Positions 33,480 to 44,180 of a stretch of DNA of 64,000 nt are shown here, in pieces. Under the pieces are notes generated by a model that was not told where the DNA came from, did not search any database, and worked only from the letters and a program-made list of their open reading frames with translations. The position numbers and the translations under genes were made by a program. Position 1 is the stretch's first letter. Each line of letters begins with the position of its first letter. The DNA is from Pseudomonas grimontii (GTDB lineage: Bacteria > Pseudomonadota > Gammaproteobacteria > Pseudomonadales > Pseudomonadaceae): positions 345,229-409,228 of the forward strand of contig NZ_VFES01000003.1 of the NCBI RefSeq assembly GCF_007858185.1. The letters run 5' to 3'.

Positions 33480-34628
33480 ATGAAAATCACCAAACTGACG
33501 ACCTTTATCGTCCCGCCGCGCTGGTGCTTCCTCAAGGTCGAAACCGACCAGGGCGTGACCGGTTGGGGTGAGCCCGTAGTCGAAGGCCGCGCTCACACCG
33601 TGGCCGCTGCGGTCGAGGAACTGTCCGACTACCTGATCGGCAAAGACCCACGCAATATCGAAGACATCTGGACCGTGCTCTACCGCGGCGGCTTCTACCG
33701 TGGCGGCGCCGTGCACATGAGCGCCCTCGCCGGCATCGACCAGGCGCTGTGGGACATCAAGGGCAAGGCCCTTGGCGTATCGGTCAGCGACCTGCTGGGT
33801 GGCCAGGTACGTGACAAGATCCGTGTGTACTCGTGGATCGGTGGCGACCGCCCGGCCGACACCGCCCGCGCCGCCAAAGAGGCCGTAGCCCGTGGTTTCA
33901 CTGCGGTGAAAATGAACGGCACCGAAGAGTTGCAGTTCGTCGACAGTTTCGAGAAAGTCGACCTGGCCCTGGCCAACGTCGCCGCTGTGCGTGATGCGGT
34001 CGGCCCTAACGTCGGCATCGGTGTCGACTTCCATGGCCGTGTGCACAAGCCCATGGCCAAGGTCCTGATGAAAGAGCTGGACCCGTACAAACTGATGTTT
34101 ATCGAAGAGCCGGTGCTCAGCGAAAACTACGAAGCCCTCAAGGAACTGGCGCCGCTGACCAGCACCCCGATTGCCCTGGGCGAGCGTCTGTTCTCGCGCT
34201 GGGACTTCAAGCGCGTGCTCAGCGAAGGCTACGTCGACATCATCCAGCCGGACGCTTCCCACGCGGGCGGTATCACCGAAACCCGCAAGATCGCCAACAT
34301 GGCCGAAGCCTACGACGTGGCCCTGGCCCTGCACTGCCCGCTGGGCCCGATTGCGTTGGCGGCGTGCCTGCAACTGGATGCGGTTTGCTACAACGCGTTT
34401 ATCCAGGAGCAAAGCCTGGGCATTCACTACAACGAGAGCAACGACCTGCTCGACTACGTGCGCGACCCGGGCGTGTTCGACTATGACCAAGGCTTTGTGA
34501 AGATCCCCAACGGGCCGGGCCTGGGCATTGAGATCAACGAGGAATACGTGATCGAACGCGCAGCTATCGGCCACCGCTGGCGCAACCCGATCTGGCGCCA
34601 TGCCGACGGCAGCTTTGCCGAGTGGTGA
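33480..34628 (+). CDS. dgoD: D-galactonate dehydratase
   Basis: Enolase-superfamily (mandelate racemase-like) enzyme dehydrating D-galactonate to 2-keto-3-deoxygalactonate, the first pathway step. Seen: [20 protein letters not shown], metal ligands in [24 protein letters not shown] and [11 protein letters not shown], and the C-terminal catalytic His region [14 protein letters not shown]. 382 aa, the usual length. GAGAGATAACAG precedes the ATG. A compact REP hairpin lies between it and the transporter gene. Confidence 0.96.
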   Translation: MKITKLTTFIVPPRWCFLKVETDQGVTGWGEPVVEGRAHTVAAAVEELSDYLIGKDPRNIEDIWTVLYRGGFYRGGAVHMSALAGIDQALWDIKGKALGVSVSDLLGGQVRDKIRVYSWIGGDRPADTARAAKEAVARGFTAVKMNGTEELQFVDSFEKVDLALANVAAVRDAVGPNVGIGVDFHGRVHKPMAKVLMKELDPYKLMFIEEPVLSENYEALKELAPLTSTPIALGERLFSRWDFKRVLSEGYVDIIQPDASHAGGITETRKIANMAEAYDVALALHCPLGPIALAACLQLDAVCYNAFIQEQSLGIHYNESNDLLDYVRDPGVFDYDQGFVKIPNGPGLGIEINEEYVIERAAIGHRWRNPIWRHADGSFAEW

Positions 34629-34650
34629 TTTCTGTCTGAAAGAACACGGT

Positions 34651-34691
34651 CAAAAATGTGGGAGGGGGTAAGCCCCCTCCCACATTTTGAT
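34651..34691. repeat. Collapsed REP hairpin between dgoD and the transporter gene
   Basis: CAAAAATGTGGGAGGGGG and CCCCCTCCCACATTTTG meet across a short TAAG loop, as if the spacer and inner arms of a REPIN had been deleted. It forms one long stem with a T-run on both strands and may act as a partial terminator inside the dgo operon. Confidence 0.75.
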
Positions 34692-34742
34692 CAGGTTTCT
34701 TCAGAAGGCCCACCTCAATAAACATAAGAAGAGGCAACCCCC

Positions 34743-36047
34743 ATGCACCCTGAATCCCTCACCGGACAGGCATCTTTAGTCACGCCTACCCGAAAGCGCT
34801 TCTTCATCATGGTGCTGCTGTTTATCACCGTGGTGATCAACTACCTCGACCGCAGCAACCTGTCGATTGCCGCCCCGGCGCTGACCAGCGAGCTGGGCAT
34901 CGACCCGGTACATGTCGGGCTGATTTTCTCGGCGTTCGGCTGGACCTATGCCGCCATGCAGATCCCCGGCGGCTGGCTGGTGGATCGGGTGCCACCGCGC
35001 ATCCTCTACACCGTTGCCTTGCTGCTGTGGTCCATCGCCACCGTGATGCTCGGTTTCGCCGCCAGCTTTATCGCGTTGTTCGTGCTGCGCATGGCCGTTG
35101 GTGCCCTGGAAGCTCCGGCCTATCCGATCAACAGCCGCGTAGTCACCACGTGGTTCCCTGAGCGCGAGCGCGCCACTGCGATTGGCGTCTACACCTCCGG
35201 GCAGTTTGTCGGGCTGGCGTTCCTGACGCCGGTGCTGGCGTGGCTGCAACACCATTACGGCTGGCATATGGTGTTTGTCGTCACCGGTGGCGTCGGCATC
35301 CTGTGGGCGGCGATCTGGTACGCGGTGTACCGCGAGCCGAAGGATTTCAAAGGCGCCAACGCGGCCGAAATCGAGCTGATCCGTGAAGGCGGCGGACTGG
35401 TGGATATGCAGGCGAAAACGGTCAAGGCGCCGTTCAGTTGGGTCGACCTGGGCATTGTGCTGAGCAAGCGCAAACTCTGGGGCATCTACCTGGGGCAGTT
35501 CTGCCTGAACTCCACCCTGTGGTTCTTCCTGACCTGGTTCCCGACCTACCTGGTGAAATATCGCGGCATGGACTTCATCAAGTCCGGCTTGCTGGCCTCG
35601 TTGCCGTTCCTTGCGGCGTTTGTCGGCGTGCTGTGTTCCGGGATTTTTTCCGATTGGCTGATTCGCCGTGGCGCGTCGGTAGGTTTTGCGCGCAAGTTGC
35701 CGATCATTGGCGGGCTGCTGATCTCCACGGCGATCATCGGCGCCAACTATGTGGACTCGACCGCGTGGGTGATTGCGTTCCTGGCGGTGGCATTCTTTGG
35801 TAACGGCCTGGCGTCGATTACCTGGTCGCTGGTGTCGACCCTGGCGCCCGCGCGTTTGCTGGGTTTGACTGGCGGGGTGTTTAACTTCATCGGCAACCTG
35901 GCGGCGATTGCCACGCCGATTGTGATTGGTTTCCTCGCCAGCGGTGATTCGTTTGCGCCGGCGATTACCTATATCGCAGTGCTGGCGTTGCTTGGGGCGC
36001 TTTCCTACATATTGCTCGTAGGCAAGGTCGAACGCATCGAGCTGTAA
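34743..36047 (+). CDS. dgoT: MFS transporter, D-galactonate type (ACS family)
   Basis: 434-aa inner-membrane proton symporter with about 12 hydrophobic segments; the N-terminal signature VVINYLDRSNLSIAAPAL and the loop GGWLVDRVPPRILYTVALL fit the anion:cation symporter family that includes galactonate and glucarate carriers. Its place as last gene of the dgo cluster makes D-galactonate the likely substrate. Ribosome site AAGAGG. Specificity rests on context rather than residues. Confidence 0.88.
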   Translation: MHPESLTGQASLVTPTRKRFFIMVLLFITVVINYLDRSNLSIAAPALTSELGIDPVHVGLIFSAFGWTYAAMQIPGGWLVDRVPPRILYTVALLLWSIATVMLGFAASFIALFVLRMAVGALEAPAYPINSRVVTTWFPERERATAIGVYTSGQFVGLAFLTPVLAWLQHHYGWHMVFVVTGGVGILWAAIWYAVYREPKDFKGANAAEIELIREGGGLVDMQAKTVKAPFSWVDLGIVLSKRKLWGIYLGQFCLNSTLWFFLTWFPTYLVKYRGMDFIKSGLLASLPFLAAFVGVLCSGIFSDWLIRRGASVGFARKLPIIGGLLISTAIIGANYVDSTAWVIAFLAVAFFGNGLASITWSLVSTLAPARLLGLTGGVFNFIGNLAAIATPIVIGFLASGDSFAPAITYIAVLALLGALSYILLVGKVERIEL

Positions 36048-36051
36048 AATC

Positions 36052-36076
36052 GGGCGACCTGATGGTCGCCCTTTAT
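36052..36076 (+). terminator. Terminator after the dgo transporter gene
   Basis: GGGCGACC and GGTCGCCC pair around TGAT, followed by TTTATTT. It ends the dgo transcript ahead of the convergent oxidase gene. Confidence 0.85.
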
Positions 36077-36085
36077 TTACGGCAA

Positions 36086-37747
36086 TTACGGCACGGACAT
36101 CTCGTTGCGAAACACATTCAGCGGGTCCCAGCGCTGCTTGGTACGCCGTAGACGGCTCTCGATGATGAGGTCGGGGAAGAAGATCCTGTACCAGTAGGGG
36201 TTTTTGGCATGGGTTGGATCGCCATCAACGTACGTCATGTCGAGGTCGGGGTAGTTGATATAGCAACCTTCGAACTCGGCGTTGATCGGTACGCCCTGAT
36301 CATTGGCGAAGGCCTTGGCAAATAGTCCCTGGATCCAGCGCGCATGGGCCTGGTCCGAAACCTCGCTGGTATCGCGCCAGTAACATTGCGGTTGCCATTT
36401 CAAGTAAGAGGAGCGCTGTGCAGCCGATGACTCACGGCGTACTGCCGGTGTCGGCTCATTAATGCGACCGCCAAACGATTGGATCTGTATCAGGCTCTGG
36501 GTCAGGTGTTTATCAGGATCCTCCAAGGTCAACGTATCCCAGATCGCCTGTAGTACCTGAGGGGTGAAAACACCCTTCTGATAGGCCGACTTATAGCGCC
36601 CCCGCTGGTTATCCCCCGAACCGTTCAAGGTTTGCTGGCACACCAGCCAATCCAGGCGCCGAGTGGCGGCTAATGCGGCGTTTAACGTGTTGATGGTGCG
36701 CCCGCTGGTGCTGCCTCGGGGCATATGCGCCACGTAAAACGGCACTATGCATTCGGTAGCGGGCAGGCCAATGGCGTCCAGCATCTGGGTAACGAAGTCG
36801 TCGAAGGGCGCCCGGTCGTTCAGTTCGCCATCCTTATCCACATAGTGAATACCCAGCGTTACATTGCCAGTGTGCTGGTGACGCATCTCCAGCTTGGTTG
36901 CCAGGCCCCACGTGTCAGGGTTGCTTTGATTGCGGACAAACCAGGCCTGGTAGGCTGTCAGCAAGTTATCGAGCCTGGATTTATCGGTCAGCAGCGCCCA
37001 ATCCCATTCCAGCACCAGCCAGAGCACTTCCTTCGGCGCATCCGGCAATGATTTGAAGTAGTAGCTGGTGATGATACCGAACTGCCCTCCGCCCGCACCG
37101 CAGCAAGCTGCGAACAGGTTGAGCTCATCGGGATCGCTGCTGTCACGCGAGACATGCACCGGTTCCAGGCCGTTGCCCTGCGCATTCGGCACCAGCATAT
37201 CGACACCGTCCAACCAGTCGCAGACCAGGCCGTATTTGCGCGACAGCAACCCGTAGCCTCCGCCACAGATATGCCCGCCCAGGCCCACCGAATAACACGA
37301 GCCGCCGGGCAGGGTCTTGCCGGCCAGTTTATACAGCGCGACATAGGCATCCCAATTCTGGCCGCCCGCTTCCAGGCGAAAAGTGTAGCGATAGGGTAAG
37401 CCTGCCACGCGTTGGGGTTCTATCTGCCCATTGGCGTCATAGGCCACTTGGTTCATTTGTCCGACATCCAGAATCGACAACACTTCGCCTTGGGTATCGG
37501 GCATTTTGTTGGCGACAAAGCCCTCATAACAGTGGCCACCGCTGCGCACGGTGATCCGGCCGTTGGGGGTGGCCAGTGCCTGCGCGGCGGCATCGATGAT
37601 GTCTTGGGGGCTGTGGCAGATGTAGATGAAGTCGGCGCCATTGGGCGACGACTCGCCTTGCACATTGCCCAACGGCCAGCGCAGGTTGAAACCTTTTTGC
37701 AACGTTGAGTGACGGCGCTCTGCCGGGGTGATGAGATCAAATGCCAT
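36086..37747 (-). CDS. FAD-linked oxidase with berberine-bridge-like C-terminus
   Basis: 553-aa flavoprotein. PCMH-type FAD domain with RITVRSGGHCYEGFVAN, where the His is the usual covalent FAD attachment residue, GLGGHICGGGYGLLSRKYG and GAGGGQFGIITSYYFK, and a C-terminal BBE motif DLIIESRLRRTKQRWDPLNVFRNEMS. Such enzymes oxidise sugars or secondary metabolites with O2. No signal peptide is seen. No pathway genes surround it; it lies at the edge of an accessory stretch. Substrate is unknown. Confidence 0.85.
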   Translation of the reverse strand: MAFDLITPAERRHSTLQKGFNLRWPLGNVQGESSPNGADFIYICHSPQDIIDAAAQALATPNGRITVRSGGHCYEGFVANKMPDTQGEVLSILDVGQMNQVAYDANGQIEPQRVAGLPYRYTFRLEAGGQNWDAYVALYKLAGKTLPGGSCYSVGLGGHICGGGYGLLSRKYGLVCDWLDGVDMLVPNAQGNGLEPVHVSRDSSDPDELNLFAACCGAGGGQFGIITSYYFKSLPDAPKEVLWLVLEWDWALLTDKSRLDNLLTAYQAWFVRNQSNPDTWGLATKLEMRHQHTGNVTLGIHYVDKDGELNDRAPFDDFVTQMLDAIGLPATECIVPFYVAHMPRGSTSGRTINTLNAALAATRRLDWLVCQQTLNGSGDNQRGRYKSAYQKGVFTPQVLQAIWDTLTLEDPDKHLTQSLIQIQSFGGRINEPTPAVRRESSAAQRSSYLKWQPQCYWRDTSEVSDQAHARWIQGLFAKAFANDQGVPINAEFEGCYINYPDLDMTYVDGDPTHAKNPYWYRIFFPDLIIESRLRRTKQRWDPLNVFRNEMSVP

Positions 37748-37997
37748 GATGTACTCCTAAGAGCCAAGGATGACTTCTGATGCAACTAACTTAACAACCG
37801 GAGGGCAAGAACTGCAGGGGCTTGCAGAGGTGGTTAGACGACAATAGGCACGAAGTGTGTTGGGGGGACGGAATGTCCCCCTCTCAAGCCTAGCGGAAAA
37901 ATCGAAATATTGAGGGCTCACTACAACGCGATCCACACTCCGGCCGGGATGGAACATATTGACTGCCGGTATACGGTGGAGCTTGGATAATCACTCA
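37748..37997. other. Intergenic region between orphan genes and the oxidase
   Basis: About 250 bases without a convincing gene; composition shifts here from GC-rich core to AT-rich accessory DNA. No clear terminator or repeat is seen. Confidence 0.4.
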
Positions 37998-39146
37998 CTA
38001 TAATTCTGTGAGTGGTGGCACGCCAGATTCACGCAGTTTTACATGGGTTGTTCCGTTTTCGCGAATGACGGATTCGACAATAAAGGGCGTCCCTCTCTTG
38101 AAGACATTATCGGCGCCATCATGCGTCTTTGCCTCGTACGGTTTTCCGACGATAGTAAATACCGTATTGAGGGGTTGATTACCTTCGACAGCGCTGTTGT
38201 TACTCAATGATGCGGTGATAAAGCCAGTGGGCTTGTAGTGTTTTTTAGTGTGCTCAAGCTTTACAAGGTTTGTGATCTCTGTCTCGGGCAAAGAAGTCGT
38301 ATGCGTATATATATTTGCCTTGTTCGATTGAGTATTCAGCGCGGCATTCATATAAGTAATGATGCCTTCGCGGGAATGAGCCCATATTTTTGCCATACTC
38401 GGATCTTCAGTGTTTTGCAATGTGGGCTGTTTGTTGGAACGCTCGGGCGTGGCTTTTTTGTTTACATAATTCATAGCCGGCTCGTCGTTAAAGATTTTTA
38501 GAGCGCCCTCCCTCAAATGTCTGGCTGCTTCTTGTTTTGCACTGTTCTTGTCAAGCTTTTTCTGGTTTCTGCCCTGTTTTTCCTCATAAATAGCTTTCTC
38601 TTTTTGGCGTACATCGAGTACTTCTAATTGCTTAATGGCATCTACGGCAAGTTTCAAGTCTAAAACTGTAATTCGTGATGACGTGTCAATCATCCGTTCG
38701 GGAAGGCTGTCGTCAAGCGGAATTAATTTATGCTGTGCTTCTTTAAAACCGCCGTTGCAAGATTTGTGTTTTAACGTCAACTGGGTATTGAACAACCCGT
38801 CAAACTTTTCAGCCCAGTACACTCGCACACCTTTGTGCGCGGAGAGGGTAAATTTTCCATCTTTTATCCTGGGATAGCCCTCCGTCCTGGATTCGGTGCT
38901 CCAAGGCGATGTGTACTTGGTGAAGTGTGCCAGCTTTCTCTGGCTACTTGCGGCAGCACTGGAGAGCTCCGATGCCAAAACAGGATATTTAGCCAGATGC
39001 TCCATTTTTTTCGTTCGAAGCTCATTGCTGTTTTCTGTCAGCTGAATCTGGTCCTTGAGTCGCTCTCTTTTATTTTGGAGTTTTTCAGAATTGTCTGTTG
39101 GGTGCAGCTCATTATTCACAAAGTGATTTCTAATGGCGCCAATCAT
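37998..39146 (-). CDS. Orphan protein with degenerate ADP-ribosyltransferase-like C-terminus (possible secreted effector)
   Basis: 382 aa, AT-rich with A/T-ending codons unlike its neighbours. N-terminal half is polar with a charged helical region (about 20-50 and 175-215). Residues about 279-371 follow the layout of a mono-ADP-ribosyltransferase fold: IYTHTT where LYRG is usual, GFITASLS (308-315) in place of the STS motif, TVFTIVG (328-334), then GADNVFKRGTPFIVESV (344-360) in place of the ExE-bearing strand. The Arg, Ser and Glu residues are not conserved, so activity is doubtful. No signal peptide or membrane segment. It forms a pair with the gene at 39182. The ART link is my pattern reading and needs a structure check. 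Confidence 0.55.
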   Translation of the reverse strand: MIGAIRNHFVNNELHPTDNSEKLQNKRERLKDQIQLTENSNELRTKKMEHLAKYPVLASELSSAAASSQRKLAHFTKYTSPWSTESRTEGYPRIKDGKFTLSAHKGVRVYWAEKFDGLFNTQLTLKHKSCNGGFKEAQHKLIPLDDSLPERMIDTSSRITVLDLKLAVDAIKQLEVLDVRQKEKAIYEEKQGRNQKKLDKNSAKQEAARHLREGALKIFNDEPAMNYVNKKATPERSNKQPTLQNTEDPSMAKIWAHSREGIITYMNAALNTQSNKANIYTHTTSLPETEITNLVKLEHTKKHYKPTGFITASLSNNSAVEGNQPLNTVFTIVGKPYEAKTHDGADNVFKRGTPFIVESVIRENGTTHVKLRESGVPPLTEL

Positions 39147-39181
39147 AGGATGACCTATTTTTCAGGTTAATTAATCTCTGG

Positions 39182-39832
39182 TTAATTACGGCGTTCCCAC
39201 GCTTGTGCACGCTCCTTGATGGACAACGTATCCGCCTCGACCGGGGGGCTGGATAAGGCTGGCGACTTTATATAATCGTTCATTACGTTTTGATATTTTG
39301 GTAAATCCAGACGTAGTGAGGGGATCGGTGTTTCAGGCGGTGTAGCGTTTGGGAAAATCGTACGACGGAGTGGAGTAGGCTTTACGGGCTTCGCAGCGAG
39401 TGAGCTCGGGCCTGGCTCGGCAACGGGTGGTGTGAAGGGTGTTTTTTCGAATGATTCCAGCGTGACGGGGTAGCTGTTTATTTTCGTGTTCAACCGTTGC
39501 AAAAGGTTGCAAAGCGCGATTTCTTCGCCCGGTTTTACGAGCCCCATATCGGCAGGGTTGATAGGGGCCTTTGAAAACCCGGCATCCCGCATATGAAGGC
39601 TGTCGCGCCAGCTCTTATTGGGGCTGAACTTCCACCCGGTGTCCTCGGAGTAGCGTAAGTAGCCGTTTTTATGCGGGGACTCTTTAAGGTATGTCGACAG
39701 GTTGTCGAGACTTTTCAATTCATCGTGAACATGTGAGCTGAATTTTTTTTCAGGGGGGACTGGCGTAGGCATGGTTGACGCTAGAGAAACGTCGGCGTGG
39801 GAACGGGTGGGCGGAAGAGAATTTACCGGCAT
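39182..39832 (-). CDS. Orphan Pro/Ser-rich protein upstream of the ART-like gene
   Basis: 216 aa from ATG 39832, which has AAAGGA ten bases upstream; a longer frame to 39961 lacks a ribosome site. The N-terminus MPVNSLPPTRSHADVS is Ser/Pro-rich without a Sec signal, and a second proline-rich segment lies at about 135-190 (PFTPPVAEPGPSSL, PNATPPETPIPSL). A middle block (YLRYSEDTGWKFSPNKSWRDS) looks folded. I recognise no family. Same AT-rich composition as the next gene, 35 bases downstream, so likely one two-gene unit. A type III or VI substrate is possible, but no hrp box or secretion gene is nearby. Confidence 0.6.
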   Translation of the reverse strand: MPVNSLPPTRSHADVSLASTMPTPVPPEKKFSSHVHDELKSLDNLSTYLKESPHKNGYLRYSEDTGWKFSPNKSWRDSLHMRDAGFSKAPINPADMGLVKPGEEIALCNLLQRLNTKINSYPVTLESFEKTPFTPPVAEPGPSSLAAKPVKPTPLRRTIFPNATPPETPIPSLRLDLPKYQNVMNDYIKSPALSSPPVEADTLSIKERAQAWERRN

Positions 39833-39996
39833 GATCAAAGTATCCTTTCTGGCGTTTATAGAACCAAAATTCGCCGAAGGATTATCAGTGAAGGATGAAA
39901 GTATTGGTGAAGCCTGCGTCGTGTTTTGCCGTAAGACAAGACGCCAGAAAATGCAGTCCATTAGTTGATGACGCGATGGGAAAAACTTAAGGAAAG

Positions 39997-40026
39997 AGGG
40001 CTCAACGTTGCTGTTGAACCCTTTTT
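39997..40026 (-). terminator. Hairpin after trpA
   Basis: GGGTTCAAC and GTTGAGCCC (leftward reading, one mismatch) around AGCAAC, then TCTTTCC. Placed 12 bases after the trpA stop; also reads as a terminator rightward with TTTTT. Confidence 0.7.
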
Positions 40027-40037
40027 ATATAAGCGGC

Positions 40038-40850
40038 CTAACTGACGCGTGCGTTACGTACGCCTTCCGACAACGCCGAGCACAGGTTCAATACCCCGTC
40101 GATGGCTTGTTGGTCATTGCTGGCATTGGCGATGTGATCGATCAGCGCCGAACCTACCACTACACCGTCCGCCAGGCGCGCGATTGCAGCAGCTTGTTCA
40201 GGCGTACGGATACCAAAACCGATGCTGATCGGCAGGTCGGTATGCCGGCGCAGGCGGGTCACGGCTTCTTCGACGTGTTCCAGGGTCGCGGCGCCGGCAC
40301 CGGTCACACCGGCCACCGACACGTAGTACACAAACCCGGAGCTGCCGTTAAGCACGGTCGGCAGGCGCACGTCATCGGTGGTTGGTGTGGTCAGGCGGAT
40401 AAAGTCGATACCTGCAGCCTGGGCCGGGTCGCACAGCTCGCCATTATGCTCGGGCGGCATGTCGACCACGATCAGGCCGTCGACGCCGGCTTCTTTGGCG
40501 TCAGCGATGAACTTAGGCACGCCGTATTTGTGGATCGGGTTGAAGTAGCCCATCAACACCAGCGGGGTGTCGTTGTTGTCCTTGCGGAACTCACGCACCA
40601 TCTGCAGGGTTTTCAGCAGGTTCTGCTTGGCTTCCAGCGCACGGATGTTGGCCAGTTGGATGGCCGGGCCGTCGGCCATTGGGTCGGTGAAGGGCATGCC
40701 CAGTTCGATCACATCGGCGCCGGCAGCAGGCAAGCCTTTGAGGATCGCCAGGGAGGTCTCATAGCCAGGGTCGCCGGCAGTGATGAAGGTCACCAGGGCG
40801 GCGCGGTTCTGTTCTTTGAGTTGCGCAAAGCGGGTTTGCAGGCGGCTCAT
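40038..40850 (-). CDS. trpA: Tryptophan synthase alpha chain
   Basis: Cleaves indole-3-glycerol phosphate to indole and glyceraldehyde 3-phosphate, channelling indole to TrpB. 270 aa; catalytic Glu in [12 protein letters not shown] and Asp in the same segment ([12 protein letters not shown]), plus [14 protein letters not shown] and [15 protein letters not shown]. It directly abuts the trpB stop. trpBA under divergent trpI is the standard Pseudomonas arrangement. Confidence 0.98.
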   Translation of the reverse strand: MSRLQTRFAQLKEQNRAALVTFITAGDPGYETSLAILKGLPAAGADVIELGMPFTDPMADGPAIQLANIRALEAKQNLLKTLQMVREFRKDNNDTPLVLMGYFNPIHKYGVPKFIADAKEAGVDGLIVVDMPPEHNGELCDPAQAAGIDFIRLTTPTTDDVRLPTVLNGSSGFVYYVSVAGVTGAGAATLEHVEEAVTRLRRHTDLPISIGFGIRTPEQAAAIARLADGVVVGSALIDHIANASNDQQAIDGVLNLCSALSEGVRNARVS

Positions 40851-42188
<1,338 letters not shown>

Positions 42189-43085
42189 ATGAGCCGAGAC
42201 CTCCCGCCCCTCAATGCCTTGCGCGCGTTTGAAGCCACCGCTCGCTTTAACAGCGTCAGCCAGGCTGCCGAGCAATTACACGTGACCCACGGCGCGGTCA
42301 GCCGCCAGTTGAAGGTATTGGAAGAGCATTTGGGTGTCAGCTTGTTCACCAAGGATGGGCGCGGCCTTAAACTCACAGATGCAGGTGTGCGGTTGCGAGA
42401 TGCCAGCGCCGAGGCGTTCGAGCGCTTGCGGGACGTGTGCGCCGAACTCACCCAGGCCAGCGCTGATGCGCCGTTCGTGCTCGGCTGCTCAGGCAGTTTG
42501 CTGGCGCGCTGGTTGATCCCGCGCCTGGGTCGCTTGAATGCCGACCTGCCGGACCTGCGCCTGCACCTGTCGGCAGGCGACGGCGACCTCGACCCCCGAC
42601 GTCCCGGCCTAGATGCCCTACTGGTCTTCGCCGAACCGCCGTGGCCGGCGGATATGCAGGTGTATGAGTTGGCGAGCGAGCGTATCGGCCCGGTGATGAG
42701 CCCGCGTTTTTCCGGTTACGAGCGCCTGCGCCAGGCGCCGCCGCAGGCCTTGTGTGGCGAAGCCTTATTGCACACCACTTCACGCCCGCAAGCCTGGCCC
42801 AGTTGGGCGCAACAACACGGCATCGAGCCCGGCGCGTTGAAACACGGTCAGGGTTTTGAGCATTTGTATTATTTGCTGGAGGCGGCGGTGGCGGGGTTGG
42901 GCGTGGCGATTGCGCCGCAGCCGCTGGTGGCAGAGGATCTGCGCGCGGGTCGCCTGGTGGCGCCATGGGGTTTCAGTGAAACCCCGGCGCACCTGGCGTT
43001 GTGGCTACCCAAGCGCGCCGCAGACGGGCGCGCGGGTCAGTTGGCGCAGTGGCTCAAGGCTGAGCTGGTGCGCGAGCCGGCTTAA
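42189..43085 (+). CDS. trpI: LysR-family activator of tryptophan synthase TrpI
   Basis: 298-aa LysR protein beginning [20 protein letters not shown], the TrpI/GcvA-type N-terminus, with [21 protein letters not shown] and a C-terminal effector domain. ATG 42189 is chosen over 42141, which would extend into the trpB promoter. Divergent from trpB. Its stop codon overlaps that of the convergent DUF883 gene. Confidence 0.93.
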   Translation: MSRDLPPLNALRAFEATARFNSVSQAAEQLHVTHGAVSRQLKVLEEHLGVSLFTKDGRGLKLTDAGVRLRDASAEAFERLRDVCAELTQASADAPFVLGCSGSLLARWLIPRLGRLNADLPDLRLHLSAGDGDLDPRRPGLDALLVFAEPPWPADMQVYELASERIGPVMSPRFSGYERLRQAPPQALCGEALLHTTSRPQAWPSWAQQHGIEPGALKHGQGFEHLYYLLEAAVAGLGVAIAPQPLVAEDLRAGRLVAPWGFSETPAHLALWLPKRAADGRAGQLAQWLKAELVREPA

Positions 43086-43408
43086 TCACCACGTTTGCAC
43101 AGCAGATAAGCCGCCAGCAGGCCCAATGCGCCAACGGCGACGCCGGCGGTAGTCCATGGGTGCTCTTGTGCGTAGTCACGGGTGGCGACGCCGGTTTCGC
43201 GGATTTTGACTTTGCTTTCTTCGTAGGCATCGCTGATCAGATGACGGGAGTGCTTGAGGGCATTCTCGGCATTGCTTTTCAGGGCCTTCAGCGTTTTGCG
43301 CGACTCATCGGACGCATCGTCCTTGAGGCTCTCAAGGGACTTGAGCAGGCTCGAAATCTCGGCTTCCATGCTTTCCAGCGACGCTTTGCGTAAAGAAGTG
43401 TTGGCCAT
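43082..43408 (-). CDS. ElaB/YqjD/DUF883 family membrane-anchored protein
   Basis: 108 aa: a helical charged N-terminal part ([24 protein letters not shown]), then a C-terminal transmembrane helix [19 protein letters not shown] ending in basic residues. E. coli members tether ribosomes to the inner membrane in stationary phase. It overlaps the trpI stop tail to tail. Good AGGAGA ribosome site. Confidence 0.9.
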   Translation of the reverse strand: MANTSLRKASLESMEAEISSLLKSLESLKDDASDESRKTLKALKSNAENALKHSRHLISDAYEESKVKIRETGVATRDYAQEHPWTTAGVAVGALGLLAAYLLCKRGD

Positions 43409-43564
43409 TTGGACTCTCCTGAAGTGATTGAGTGGCGTGTGTAGATACCGACTGCGGCCGTTTCAGAAAGTGCAGTAAATCTGAACTTTCAGGTAGGAAC
43501 GGTCGCCAGAAGCAGTATGAACAATGACTGCTAGGCTTTATTGACGACCCTCAGGAGAAACACC

Positions 43565-43780
43565 ATGTCTGATCATCACACCTACAAGAAAGTCGAATTG
43601 GTGGGTTCATCCACCACCAGCATCGAAGAGGCGATCAACAACGCCCTGGCCGAAGCCAGCAAGAGCATCAAGCATCTGGAATGGTTCGAGGTGACCGAAA
43701 CCCGTGGCCACATCAAGGACGGCAAGGCCGCGCACTTCCAGGTCACGCTCAAGGTGGGGTTCCGAATTGCCAGCAGTTGA
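43565..43780 (+). CDS. Dodecin (flavin-binding)
   Basis: 71-aa small protein that forms a hollow dodecamer storing flavins. The family core [22 protein letters not shown] and the aromatic [13 protein letters not shown], whose Trp stacks on flavin, are present. Start ATG 43565 with AGGAGAAACACC upstream; an in-frame ATG at 43541 is less suitable. Single-gene unit. Confidence 0.95.
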   Translation: MSDHHTYKKVELVGSSTTSIEEAINNALAEASKSIKHLEWFEVTETRGHIKDGKAAHFQVTLKVGFRIASS

Positions 43781-43895
43781 TCCGGTGGGTTGAACTTGCT
43801 GGCTGGCCGATTGCCATAACCTGCGCTACAAACAATGGGTGCCGATGCGATAAGCCTCGGCACGCTTTTTTCGATCAGCGCAAGGAAAGTAACGG

Positions 43896-44120
43896 ATGAA
43901 GAAGCTCCTGTTAGCGGTAGGTTTGTTGAGCATTGCGGGCACAGCCCTGGCGGCGGGCAAGCCTTGTGAAGAGCTGAAAAGCGAAATTGCAGCGAAAATC
44001 GACGCCAAGGGCGCTTCGGGTTATTCGCTGGAAGTGGTGGATAAAGGCGCCTCGACTGACGCTAAAGTGGTCGGTACCTGCGAAGGCGGCACCAAGGAAA
44101 TTGTCTACAAGCGCGGTTAA
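43896..44120 (+). CDS. DUF1161 periplasmic protein, copy 1
   Basis: 74 aa with signal peptide MKKLLLAVGLLSIAGTALA and a mature domain with two conserved cysteines (KPCEELKSEI, VGTCEGGTKEIVY), which likely form a disulfide. A paralogue lies at 46039. Function unknown; the E. coli homologue (YdeI-like OB proteins are different) gives no clear guide. Terminator follows at 44137. Confidence 0.85.
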   Translation: MKKLLLAVGLLSIAGTALAAGKPCEELKSEIAAKIDAKGASGYSLEVVDKGASTDAKVVGTCEGGTKEIVYKRG

Positions 44121-44136
44121 TCCCGTGTGGCAGACA

Positions 44137-44169
44137 TAAAAAACCGACGCAGGTGCGTCGGTTTTTTTT
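44137..44169 (+). terminator. Terminator after DUF1161 copy 1
   Basis: AAAAAACCGACGC and GCGTCGGTTTTTT around AGGT, with eight T. Serves this gene and, on the other strand, the convergent luciferase-like gene. Confidence 0.92.
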
Positions 44170-44180
44170 CGCCTGCGGGT

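Noticed and set aside
35140..35160. CCACGTGG in the dgo transporter gene as another parS
   Set aside because: Only the central 8 bases match; the flanks do not form the GTTCC/GGAAC arms.
39833..39961. hrp box or longer start upstream of the orphan Pro/Ser-rich gene
   Set aside because: No GGAACC-N15/16-CCAC pattern is present and the upstream ATG lacks a ribosome site.
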